Assembly: GCA_963808125.1 (NCBI GenBank)
Contig: CAWEEP010000031.1
Span: forward strand, 1-29,321
Source of the DNA: CAWEEP01 sp963808125
GTDB lineage: Bacteria > Chloroflexota > Dormibacteria > Aeolococcales > Aeolococcaceae
Direction of reading: 5' to 3'
Length of the DNA stretch: 29,321 nt
Positions 15,909 through 23,132 of this stretch are shown one piece after another. The translations under genes were made by a program, and so were the position numbers. Position 1 is the stretch's first letter. Each line of letters starts with the position of its first letter. Under the pieces are notes generated by a model. That model worked only from the letters and a program-made list of their open reading frames with translations. It had not been told where the DNA came from and ran no database searches.

Positions 15909-17090
15909 TCAGATGTCGGTACCCACGGAGCCCACGATCGCCCAGCACTCCTCTGGCGAGGGGCAGGCGATGCCGCTGGCGAAGACGCGCCCACCGGGGC
16001 CGGGGTCGACGGCGGGGCCGCTCACCGCAGTCCATGCGCCACCGGTGAACTGCTCGACCACGGACGTGGCGAAGCCGGCGTGGCCGCCGTCGTACCCGGC
16101 GGCCCAGCAGTCGTCGTCCGCGGGGCAGGCGACGGCCAGCAGCGGCCCGCCGGCCGCGTCGGCGACCCACCTTCCCTGGGCGTAGTGCTCGATCACGCCC
16201 CAATCGGCGCGGCCGTTGCCGCCCAGGCCAACCGCCCAGCAGTCGGTGGCGGTGGGGCAGGCGATGGACTCCAGCGAGATGTACGGAGTTCCAGACGGGA
16301 GCCGAGCGACGCCGTCGCTCACTACCGTCCACCCGTTCCCGTCGTCGCGCTCGATGAGAACGCCGTCGCCACCCCCCGCCTCGCCGACCGCCCAGCAGGC
16401 GGCGGCGCCCGAGCAGGTGACGGCATAGAGGAGGCCGGCCGCGGAGCCGGCACCGACGCCGGCCGCGACGCTCCATCCGCCATCCGTGAGATGTTCGATG
16501 AGGGGCCGCAGCGGTCCGCTCCCCGACCCCACGGTGCCGACCGCCCAGCAGTCCTGCGCGCCGAGGCATGCGATGCCGGCCAGATTCCCTCCCGCTGCGG
16601 GGCCGAGATTCGGGGCGCTGACGGCGCTCCATCCGCCGCCGGTCAAGTGTTCGATGATCGGTTGGGCGGTCTTTGCGCCCAGGCCCGGCGCGCCGACCGC
16701 CCAGCAGTCGGCCGCGGTCACGCAGGCGATGCTCGAGAGGCTGCCTCCGGCCTCCGTCGCGAGACCGCCCACGGCGGTCCACCGGCCCTGCCAGTACCGC
16801 TCGATGTAGGGCTCTGGAAAATCGGCATCCATGCCGGCGGCGCCGACCGCCCAGCACAGGCTCGGGCTTGGGCACGTGACGGCGAACGGGGTGCCGCCGC
16901 CGGCCGTGCCCACGACATTCCAGACGTGCGGCGCGGCGCTTCCCGACTCCGCCGCGGCGGCGGCGATCAGGACGATGAGGCAGGCCCCCCTCGCCACGCG
17001 CGCCGTGCGGCTCTGCCGGCGGGTCGCCGCGGCAACGTTGGGGGCGGACGCGTTGCCCATCTCCGCGGCGCCTGCGTCGGGTGCGATCAC
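15909..17090 (-). CDS. Secreted protein with seven C-x5-CWAVG repeats (beta-propeller-like)
   Basis: A 393-residue protein with a basic N-terminus followed by a hydrophobic helix (GACLIVLIAAAAAESG, about 35-50), read as a signal peptide or anchor. The rest is seven repeats of about 51 residues, each with [A/S/G][V/I][A/T]C-x5-CWA[V/A/I]. First cysteines are at 73, 123, 175, 226, 278, 322 and 376, always six residues before the second. Four or five repeats also contain IEH...GG.W..V. The pattern suggests a seven-bladed propeller stapled by disulphides outside the cell. The GTG at 17090 is supported by TACTCT 7 bases upstream; ATG 17060 is an alternative. No enzyme motif was found, and the role is unknown. 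Confidence 0.75.
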   Translation of the reverse strand: MIAPDAGAAEMGNASAPNVAAATRRQSRTARVARGACLIVLIAAAAAESGSAAPHVWNVVGTAGGGTPFAVTCPSPSLCWAVGAAGMDADFPEPYIERYWQGRWTAVGGLATEAGGSLSSIACVTAADCWAVGAPGLGAKTAQPIIEHLTGGGWSAVSAPNLGPAAGGNLAGIACLGAQDCWAVGTVGSGSGPLRPLIEHLTDGGWSVAAGVGAGSAAGLLYAVTCSGAAACWAVGEAGGGDGVLIERDDGNGWTVVSDGVARLPSGTPYISLESIACPTATDCWAVGLGGNGRADWGVIEHYAQGRWVADAAGGPLLAVACPADDDCWAAGYDGGHAGFATSVVEQFTGGAWTAVSGPAVDPGPGGRVFASGIACPSPEECWAIVGSVGTDI

Positions 17091-17097
17091 GCCGGCA

Positions 17098-17103
17098 AGA
17101 GTA
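17098..17103 (-). promoter_or_regulatory. Putative leaderless -10 box (TACTCT) of the CWAVG-repeat gene
   Basis: TACTCT on the minus strand ends 7 bases before GTG 17090, with no ribosome binding site between. It supports GTG as the true start. Confidence 0.35.
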
Positions 17104-17144
17104 CGCTGCGGCGCGGGCGCCTCTGGGGATTCGCGCCAGTGGGC

Positions 17145-17912
17145 TCAGACCGCGGTCAGGGCCGCCTCGCCGACTGTCGATGGCTGCAGCAGAGCGGCTG
17201 CGGCGGGGTGGTGTCCGGCACTCGCATGCACGGTGCGCTCGTCGCTGATGAGATGCCCGTCGCGCAGGCGCACGATGCGGTCCATGCGCGCCGCCAGGTC
17301 GAGGTCGTGGGTGACGATGAGGAAGGTGACGCTGCTCTCAAGATTGATGCGGCGCATCAGCGAGAGCAGCATCGCCGAGGTCTCGGTGTCGACCTCTCCC
17401 ATCGGCTCGTCCCCCAGCACCAGCGTCGGCTCGCCGATGAGGGAGCGGGCGATGGCGACGCGCTGCTGCTCCCCGCCGGAGAGCTGGGTGGGGCGGTGAT
17501 GCATGCGGCCGGCGAGGCCCATCTCCTCGAGCAGCGCCTCCGCCCGCCGCCGGCCGGCGGCGCGGTCGCCGCCCGAGTAGCGCAGCGGCAGCAGGACGTT
17601 CTCCATGGCGGACAGCGTCGGCAGCAGGTTGAACTCCTGGAAGATGAAGCCGATGCGGTGGCTGCGCAGCTCGGCGCGCTGCCGGTCGGTGAGGCGTCCC
17701 GCGTCGACACCGCCGAGCAGGACGCGGCCCTCGGTGGGCCGCATCAGCAGGCCGATGCAGTCGAGCATGGTGGTCTTGCCGCTCCCCGAACGGCCGACGG
17801 CGGCGACGAACTCGCCCTGCTCGATCTCCAGGTCGAGCCCGTCCAGCGCTCGCACCGTCGTGGGCGGCTGCCCGTAGTGCTTGGTCAGTCCTTCCAGTCG
17901 CAGTGCCGGCAT
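17145..17912 (-). CDS. MacB/LolD-type ABC transporter ATP-binding protein
   Basis: A 255-residue ATPase with Walker A GRSGSGKTTM (40-49), Q-loop IFQEFNLLPTLSAMENVLLPL, signature LSGGEQQRVAIARSL, Walker B LVLGDEPMGEVDTE and H-loop IVTHD. The FQEFNLLPTLSAMENV block is typical of the MacB/LolD group that works with FtsX-like permeases. The Walker B region reads GDEPMGEVD instead of the usual ADEPTGNLD, but the catalytic glutamate is present. It is the second gene of an operon, 13 bases after the permease stop. Substrate is unknown: a peptide, lipoprotein or envelope stress substrate would fit. Confidence 0.9.
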   Translation of the reverse strand: MPALRLEGLTKHYGQPPTTVRALDGLDLEIEQGEFVAAVGRSGSGKTTMLDCIGLLMRPTEGRVLLGGVDAGRLTDRQRAELRSHRIGFIFQEFNLLPTLSAMENVLLPLRYSGGDRAAGRRRAEALLEEMGLAGRMHHRPTQLSGGEQQRVAIARSLIGEPTLVLGDEPMGEVDTETSAMLLSLMRRINLESSVTFLIVTHDLDLAARMDRIVRLRDGHLISDERTVHASAGHHPAAAALLQPSTVGEAALTAV

Positions 17913-17925
17913 GGTGTCCTCCCTC

Positions 17926-19122
17926 CTACTGGGCGCGCAGCGCGGTGACGGGGTCCATCCGCGCGGCGCGGATGGCGGGCAGCAGGCCGGCGACGGCTCC
18001 CATCGCCACGGCGAATCCGATGGCGATGGCGGTGAGGCCGGGAGTGACCAGGAACAGCGCCTGGCTGGCGTTGCTGCCGTTCAGCATCGTCGTCAGGGCC
18101 AATCCCAGGAGGTAGCCGACGACACCGCCGATCAGCCCCATGAGCCCGGCCTCGACGAGGAACTCGGTGAGGATGTTGTGGGTCCGAGCTCCGATCGCCT
18201 TCTTCAGGCCGATCTCGCGGACGCGCTCGCTGACCGACATGATCATGGTGTTGACGACCGACAGGCCGCCGATGATCAGCGCCAGAAGTGCCGTCGCCGT
18301 GGTCATGATGGTGAAGACGTCGCCGCCTGCCTTGAAGGCGTTGACCATGGTGCTGGGCTTGGTCGCCTGCACCGTCGGCACCTGGGCGTTGATCCGGGTG
18401 GCGAGGGTGTCGAGGTTCACCCCGGACGTGCCGTACACCACAGCCCCGGAGATCAACTGGTACGGGTCGACCGCCCCCTTGAGCGCCGAGGGCAGGCTGT
18501 CACCCTCCAGCATCTGGGCGTCGTGGGTGCTGATGAAGGCACCGCTGTCGGGCGCGGTGAGCGTCTGATCAAGGATGCCGGCGACGGTGAAGGCGTGGCT
18601 GACGAAGTCGGGCTTGGCGTCGCCGGGCCGCACCGGCAGGTCGATGCTGTCGCCCACCTTCACGTGGAACTCGGCGGCGAACGACGACCCCAGGTCTACC
18701 TCACCGCGAGAGGCGTTGCTGATCCACGCGCCGTGGGCGAGCGAGATCTTGAAGTCGGAGTACTGGTTCGAGCCCGGCGTGTAGTTGGTGATGTAGTCGG
18801 GCACGCCCATGTTGACGACGCTGACCGCTCCGGGCTTGGCGATCTCGCTGACGGAGGGGAAGACGGCGGCCACGCCAGGGACCGCCTGGATCTGCTCGAT
18901 TGTGGAGAGGGCCATGTAGCCGCCGCCGAAGGACTCGCTGGAGGAGTTCTCGTCGGCGACCTGGCTGCTGTTGCCGTAGTAGGTGATGCCGCCCGCGAGC
19001 AGGGCGTCGAAGTGCTCCGCCATGGCGCCCATGGTGGTGAGGGCGAAGATGCCCATGACGATGCCGGTGATGGTCAGCGTCGAGCGCAGCTTGCGCCGCC
19101 ACAGGTTGCGGAGGATCTCCAT
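17926..19122 (-). CDS. MacB-like FtsX-domain ABC permease
   Basis: A 398-residue permease with the MacB layout. The N-terminus has RNLWRRKLRSTLTITGIVMGIF, the amphipathic and first membrane helix of FtsX/MacB proteins. A large extracellular MacB_PCD-like domain of about 230 residues follows, then three C-terminal helices (LLALIIGGLSVVNTMIMSVSERVREIGLKKAIG in segments, the next near VEAGLMGLIGGVVGYLLG, and the last near AIGFAVAMGAVAGLLPAIRAARMDP). The MSVSERVREIGLKKAIGA block is a family signature. It is the first gene of a two-gene operon with the ATPase. It probably moves a substrate across or out of the outer leaflet by mechanotransmission. Confidence 0.9.
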   Translation of the reverse strand: MEILRNLWRRKLRSTLTITGIVMGIFALTTMGAMAEHFDALLAGGITYYGNSSQVADENSSSESFGGGYMALSTIEQIQAVPGVAAVFPSVSEIAKPGAVSVVNMGVPDYITNYTPGSNQYSDFKISLAHGAWISNASRGEVDLGSSFAAEFHVKVGDSIDLPVRPGDAKPDFVSHAFTVAGILDQTLTAPDSGAFISTHDAQMLEGDSLPSALKGAVDPYQLISGAVVYGTSGVNLDTLATRINAQVPTVQATKPSTMVNAFKAGGDVFTIMTTATALLALIIGGLSVVNTMIMSVSERVREIGLKKAIGARTHNILTEFLVEAGLMGLIGGVVGYLLGLALTTMLNGSNASQALFLVTPGLTAIAIGFAVAMGAVAGLLPAIRAARMDPVTALRAQ

Positions 19123-19343
19123 GTCGCTCTGTCCCCTCGATCAGACGGTGTCCGGGCCGGCGCATGCCGCCCTTGTTCGGTTGCCGACGACGGTACCGGC
19201 GGGGACCGCGGCTCCACATCGGGGATTCCCTGGAACTTCCCTGACCAAGGGCAGGATGGCTCAGGGTGCAACCGGAGAGCCGGCGCCGGTACGATCGCGC
19301 GGGGCGGCGTGAGAGCAGCCCGTGGCGCAGGAGGCGGATGGCC

Positions 19344-19686
19344 ATGGCGGACGTGATCGTGGCGGCCTTCGCGGACGCCGGCGATGCCCGCGAGTTCATC
19401 GACGGCAGCCGCCGCTGGACGGTGGATCTGCCCTCGCTGCACATCGGCAGGGGCGTGTACCGGCCCGGCTGGCGCTGGTCTCGGCACGCCGGCCCGCAGA
19501 CCGGCGAGACCTCGGCCGCCCACATCGGCTACGTGGTCGCAGGGCAGATGGTGGTGCGCGGGGCAGACGGCCGGGAGGTGACGGTGGGGCCCGGGGGAGG
19601 CGTTCGAAGCAGCGCCCGGCCACGACGCCTGGGTGCTCGGCGACGCGCCCTGCGTCGCCCTGGACTTCGTCCCCAAGCCCGACTGA
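19344..19686 (+). CDS. Small cupin-domain protein (single-base frameshift)
   Basis: About 113 residues once one base is removed. The visible part RPGWRWSRHAGPQ... AHIGYVVAGQMVVRGADGREVTVGPG is cupin motif 1 with its GxxxxxG turns. After dropping one G from the run at 19593-19597 the frame continues EAFEAAPGHDAWVLGDAPC, cupin motif 2, and ends VALDFVPKPD at TGA 19684. This fits the AraC-binding-like single-domain cupins that bind small ligands or metals. AGGAGG (19329-19334) is 9 bases before ATG 19344; the ATG at 19338 is also possible but too close. It is convergent with the ABC permease after 10 bases. Function is unknown. Confidence 0.7.
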
Positions 19687-19696
19687 GCCGGCGGCC

Positions 19697-20506
19697 TCAC
19701 CCGTCGCGTGTGGCGAACCGGAGCGCGACCCACACCAATAGGAGGGCCAGGGCGATGAAGATGCCGGCCTCCATCGCCTGCATCGGCCAGAAGTGGGACG
19801 CCGGCTGGTACACGATGCGGAACGGCGTGTTCGGGCCGAGCGGACCGGTCGCAACGGCTATGTCGATCTCGTTGGCCCCCGACGGCGTCACGAAGGTCCC
19901 CGCCGAGCCGCCCACCATCCTGGTCACGCTGGGCAGGAGGTTCGGCCTCACCAACTGAGCAAAGGCGATCCGGACCGCGATGAAGATCGCGAGCGTGGCT
20001 CCCATGGCGGGAACGGTGCGGCGCACCGCGGCTCCGGTGGCGGCACCGAGGGCCACGGCGAACAGCGAGTCGGCCACGACCAGCGGCGCCTGCAGGTCAT
20101 ACAGGTTCCAGGTGGATTCGACACCGTGCGGCAGCTGCGCGAGCCAGATCTGGCCGCCCACCGCGAGGACGGCGGCGGCCAGGGCGGTGAGCCCCATCAG
20201 CAGCCCGAGGTTGGCGGCCGCCCAGCGCCTGCGCGTGATGCCCTGCGTCCAGATCAGCAGGTGCGTGCCGCGTTCGAAATCGGCGGCGAGGAGCGGGGCG
20301 GCGAAGAACACCCCGGCCACCGCGGGGGCGCCGACGAGGACCGCCTCCAAGTAGGTGGTGTGTTGAGGCGCCGTGGGATGCGCGTTCACGGTGATCGCCA
20401 CCGCCACCAGCACGGCCGCGGTTCCGGCGGCGAGAAGGCCGCCGATGGCGGCCTGCACGCGGTTGTTGCGCCAGGCGAGCCAGGTGGTCCCGGCGAACGC
20501 GCTCAT
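19697..20506 (-). CDS. ABC transporter permease of a YtrA-type operon
   Basis: A 269-residue protein with six hydrophobic segments, beginning TTWLAWRNNRVQAAIGGLLAAG, with FERGTHLLIWTQGITRRRW, a motif typical of actinobacterial ABC-2-like permeases (hydrophobic membrane subunits without an ATPase domain). The ATG at 20506 overlaps the stop of the upstream ATPase (ATGA), so the two are translationally coupled. It is the third gene of gntR - ATPase - permease. Such systems usually answer cell-envelope stress or export small toxic molecules; the substrate here is unknown. Confidence 0.78.
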   Translation of the reverse strand: MSAFAGTTWLAWRNNRVQAAIGGLLAAGTAAVLVAVAITVNAHPTAPQHTTYLEAVLVGAPAVAGVFFAAPLLAADFERGTHLLIWTQGITRRRWAAANLGLLMGLTALAAAVLAVGGQIWLAQLPHGVESTWNLYDLQAPLVVADSLFAVALGAATGAAVRRTVPAMGATLAIFIAVRIAFAQLVRPNLLPSVTRMVGGSAGTFVTPSGANEIDIAVATGPLGPNTPFRIVYQPASHFWPMQAMEAGIFIALALLLVWVALRFATRDG

Positions 20507-21384
20507 GCGGGTACCGCCTCGGGTGTGGGGAGGGAGGCCGCCGCGGGGTTGGCGAGGTAGGCGAGTACGAGGTCCTCCAGCGTTGGCAACTCGGCGGACC
20601 AGCCGGGGAGAATGCGCGAGCCCCGGGCCAGCATCCGGCACTGCTGCTCCCCGTTGCCGGCCTGGACGACGGTGCCCCCGACCCGGGCTGCATCCGCCGA
20701 CGGCCCGATCAGCCAGCGATGCTCCTGCAGCAGCCGTTCCAGGTCACCGGCCACCTGTAGCCGCCCGCCACTGAGGATGACGAGATGGTCGGCGACGCGT
20801 TCCAGGTCGGCGATCAGATGGGAGGAGAGGATCACCGTCAGACCCTCGGCGGCGACGGCCGCCATCAGCTCGCTGAGGAACTGCCGCCGTGCGAGCGGAT
20901 CGAGGTTGGCCACGGGCTCGTCCAGCAGCAGCAGCTCGGGCCTCTTGGAGAGGGCCAGCGCCAGGGCGACCTGTGCCTGCTGGCCGCCGGACAGCCTGCC
21001 CACCGGCCGCCCCAGGGGGATCTCCAGCCGGCGCATCCGCTCCTCGGCCATCGGCTGGTCCCACCTCGGGTTGAGCTCCCGGCCCATGCACAGTATCTCG
21101 GCGACGGTGAACCGCCGGTACAGAGGGCGGTCCTGGGCGAGGAAGCCGACCCGGGCCAGCACCAGCGCTGGGTGTTGCCGCGGCGACCAGCCGAAGACCA
21201 GGGACCGGCCGGTGTCCGGGGTGAGGAGCCCCACCGCCAATTGCAACAGGGTGGTCTTGCCGGCTCCGTTGGGGCCGACCAGGGCCACCACACGGCCGGC
21301 GGGGATGCTGAGGGAGAGATCACGGACCGCCCATCTCGAGCCGTATCGCTTGCCAAGGCCGGTCGCCTCCAGGGCCGGGTTCAC
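20503..21384 (-). CDS. ABC transporter ATP-binding protein of the YtrA-type operon
   Basis: A 293-residue ATPase with Walker A LVGPNGAGKTTLL near 36-48, a Q-loop (GFLAQDRPLYRRFTVAEIL), signature LSGGQQAQVALALAL, Walker B LLLLDEPVANLDPLARR and H-loop LSSHLIADLE. The signature continuation AQVALA replaces the common QRVALA, as in YtrB/BcrA-like proteins. About 75 C-terminal residues beyond the ATPase core form a small regulatory tail. Start and stop both overlap neighbouring genes by four bases, so the three genes are one tight operon. Confidence 0.92.
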   Translation of the reverse strand: MNPALEATGLGKRYGSRWAVRDLSLSIPAGRVVALVGPNGAGKTTLLQLAVGLLTPDTGRSLVFGWSPRQHPALVLARVGFLAQDRPLYRRFTVAEILCMGRELNPRWDQPMAEERMRRLEIPLGRPVGRLSGGQQAQVALALALSKRPELLLLDEPVANLDPLARRQFLSELMAAVAAEGLTVILSSHLIADLERVADHLVILSGGRLQVAGDLERLLQEHRWLIGPSADAARVGGTVVQAGNGEQQCRMLARGSRILPGWSAELPTLEDLVLAYLANPAAASLPTPEAVPA

Positions 21385-21776
21385 GCCACGTGCTCCCGGC
21401 CGGTCGCGTCCAGCGTGAGGGTGACCAGCGCCTCGACGTCGTCATGGTCGAGGCCTGCCGCGGCCGCCTCCAGGAGCCAGGCGCGCAGCGATCGGGCGAG
21501 GCGGTCGTGTGTGGCGGCGTCAACTCCGCGCGGTGCCGACTCGGCCACGAAGGTACCGACACCGGCGCGGCTGGCCGCCCAGCCTTCGTGTTCCAGCTCC
21601 GTGTACGCCTTGAGCACGGTGTTGGGATTGATGGCGAGCGCCGCCACGACCTCGCGTGCGGCGGGGAGGCGGTCCCCGGGGGTGAGCAGCCCGCAGCGGA
21701 CCGCCCGCTGGACCTGGTGGACGATCTGCATGTAGGCGGAGACCCCGGAGCGGGTGTCGAGATGGAAGTCGATCAT
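21381..21776 (-). CDS. GntR-family (YtrA-type) repressor
   Basis: A 131-residue regulator with a winged helix near the N-terminus (SAYMQIVHQVQRAVRCGLLTPGDRLPAAREVVAAL, NPNTVLKAYTELEHEGW in segments) and only a short helical tail. That is the YtrA subfamily, whose genes sit first in ABC operons and repress them. The stop overlaps the ATPase start (ATGA). The inverted repeat upstream at 21785-21822 is the likely operator. The ligand is unknown; YtrA-type operons often respond to cell-wall antibiotics. Confidence 0.9.
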   Translation of the reverse strand: MIDFHLDTRSGVSAYMQIVHQVQRAVRCGLLTPGDRLPAAREVVAALAINPNTVLKAYTELEHEGWAASRAGVGTFVAESAPRGVDAATHDRLARSLRAWLLEAAAAGLDHDDVEALVTLTLDATGREHVA

Positions 21777-21784
21777 GCGGCTGT

Positions 21785-21822
21785 GTGCCCCAGCTCAGTA
21801 GTGATTTAGTGAATCGGGGCAC
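21785..21822. promoter_or_regulatory. Inverted repeat and AT-rich core upstream of gntR
   Basis: GTGCCCC (21785-21791) and GGGGCAC (21816-21822) are a perfect 7-bp inverted repeat flanking an AT-rich core with a direct repeat of TAGTGA (about 21799-21804 and 21807-21812). It starts 9 bases upstream of the gntR ATG and is the probable autoregulatory site and promoter. Confidence 0.4.
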
Positions 21823-21939
21823 TGTAGCGGCGGGGGAGAGGCGATGTCAACCGGGTACGGCGTCTGGCTGCCGCCACCCCCATCGGAGTCCGTACACTTC
21901 CGCGTCACCCTGAAGTCGGGACTGAGGAGCGTCAGAGAG

Positions 21940-22623
21940 GTGGAGCGGTTCGCAACCCCGCGGAGGTCGCGCGGCATCGGCGCGATCGCCGTCGCCGGCG
22001 CCGTCCTGGCCGTCATCGCCTGTGGGTGCGGCCCGGCGAAGCAGGGATCCGCCGACCCGCCCAAGCACGTCGTCGGCGCGACGCTGTCGCCGACGGCGTC
22101 GGCCTCGGCCACCCCCACGTCGACGGCGACGCCCCTGACGGGGACGCCGGTGCCGCAGGCGACCCCCGACACTCTGCCGGTGCACACGGTCTTGGTTGGC
22201 ATGTGCTGCACGGTCAGCGTTCCCGAGGACTGGTTTGTCAACGGACCGGACGCCACGGACGCGTACGTCGCCGAGGGCTCCAACCCCGCCCTCGTGTTCA
22301 CCCTCACGCAGGTGGGGACGTCCTCGAGCTGCCCGGCCGAGCCGGCCAGCGCCCAGGATGAGAGCCGGAGCGTCGTCCGCCACGACCCGCTCACCATCAA
22401 CGGCGAGTCGGTCACCGCCTGGGTCACGGCGGACGCCGACACGACGTATCAGTACATCGACGCCGATGTCACCGTCGCCGGGCTGTGCGTCGATGTCGGC
22501 GGAGACGAGTTCGGCGTGGCCAGCGCAGCGAACCGCCCGTTCCTCGAGGGCATCATGCGGTCCGTCGCCGCCGTAACCAGCCCCACTCCCAGCCCAAGCG
22601 CCAGCCCCAGCCCCTCGGCGTAG
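21940..22623 (+). CDS. Predicted lipoprotein of unknown function
   Basis: A 227-residue exported protein: basic start (VERFATPRRSR), hydrophobic stretch (IGAIAVAGAVLAVI) and lipobox VIAC, so the mature protein would begin with a lipidated Cys. A low-complexity Ser/Thr/Pro linker (SPTASASATPTSTATPLTG) follows, then a domain of about 140 residues with four cysteines and CCTVSVPEDWFVNGP, and a second Pro/Ser-rich tail. The GTG at 21940 is chosen because it gives a normal signal length, with TACACT at 21893-21898 and GAGGAG at 21924-21929. An ATG at 21844 with a good Shine-Dalgarno sequence would add 32 unusual residues and cannot be excluded. No family is recognised. Confidence 0.65.
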   Translation: MERFATPRRSRGIGAIAVAGAVLAVIACGCGPAKQGSADPPKHVVGATLSPTASASATPTSTATPLTGTPVPQATPDTLPVHTVLVGMCCTVSVPEDWFVNGPDATDAYVAEGSNPALVFTLTQVGTSSSCPAEPASAQDESRSVVRHDPLTINGESVTAWVTADADTTYQYIDADVTVAGLCVDVGGDEFGVASAANRPFLEGIMRSVAAVTSPTPSPSASPSPSA

Positions 22624-22665
22624 CCCACCGCCCGGCGCCGGTCGGCTGTCGGCTGCCGCGGTGGG
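22624..22665 (+). terminator. Stem-loop after the lipoprotein gene
   Basis: CCCACCGC (22624-22631) and GCGGTGGG (22658-22665) are perfectly complementary over 8 bp, directly after the stop codon. There is no U run, so this may be an intrinsic-like or Rho-aided terminator in a high-GC genome. Confidence 0.4.
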
Positions 22666-22671
22666 GTGCGA

Positions 22672-22677
22672 TAGGCT
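22672..22677 (+). promoter_or_regulatory. Putative leaderless -10 box (TAGGCT)
   Basis: TAGGCT ends 7 bases before ATG 22685 and follows the stem-loop directly, consistent with a new leaderless transcript. Confidence 0.35.
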
Positions 22678-22684
22678 GCGCCGC

Positions 22685-23056
22685 ATGGCGAACCGCTGGA
22701 CCCGTGTCCCCGACCGGCCGGTGCCGGCGCTCGCCCCCCTCTCGTCGAGGGCCCTGCCCGCGGCGGATGCATTCATGTGGCTGATGGCCTCGCGTCCCGG
22801 GGGGCTGAGCTTGCGGAGCGCGTGGGTCACGCCCGCCACGTTCCTGCTGTCGGCCGCGGCGGCGATCGCCGGAGCCGCGCTGGTGGTGCTGGCGGTGACC
22901 GGGCTGGCCCGGTACGGCCTGGCGGTGGAGGTGGTCGCGCTGGTCGGCGGATTGGTCCTCCTCGCCGGCAGTTCGGCCGTCCTGCTCGTCGGTGTCGGCC
23001 AGCGCCGGGCGGACCGCCGGCGCGGGAGTGGGGACGGGGACTCCGCCCACCGCTGA
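22685..23056 (+). CDS. Small two-helix membrane protein, unknown function
   Basis: A 123-residue protein with a Pro-rich, soluble start (RWTRVPDRPVPALAPLSS), then two hydrophobic helices (FLLSAAAAIAGAALVVLAV and EVVALVGGLVLLAGSSAVLL), and a short Arg/Asp tail likely in the cytoplasm. Coding is supported by the leaderless box and codon usage. No family is recognised. The hydrolase gene starts 76 bases on. Confidence 0.55.
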   Translation: MANRWTRVPDRPVPALAPLSSRALPAADAFMWLMASRPGGLSLRSAWVTPATFLLSAAAAIAGAALVVLAVTGLARYGLAVEVVALVGGLVLLAGSSAVLLVGVGQRRADRRRGSGDGDSAHR

Positions 23057-23118
23057 GCCCCCGCCGCCGCCCGCTCGCGCACGGCGATTGGAGGAGTCGC
23101 CGGAGAACGCCGCGCGGG

Positions 23119-23124
23119 TACGCT
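23119..23124 (+). promoter_or_regulatory. Putative leaderless -10 box (TACGCT) of the hydrolase gene
   Basis: TACGCT ends 8 bases before ATG 23133, with no ribosome binding site between. Confidence 0.3.
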
Positions 23125-23132
23125 CCGCTGTG

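Noticed and set aside
15337..16875. A 512-residue minus-strand frame ending in DUF1003
   Set aside because: Residues before the ATG at 15831 are the wrong frame of the CWAVG-repeat gene; only the last 164 residues are DUF1003.
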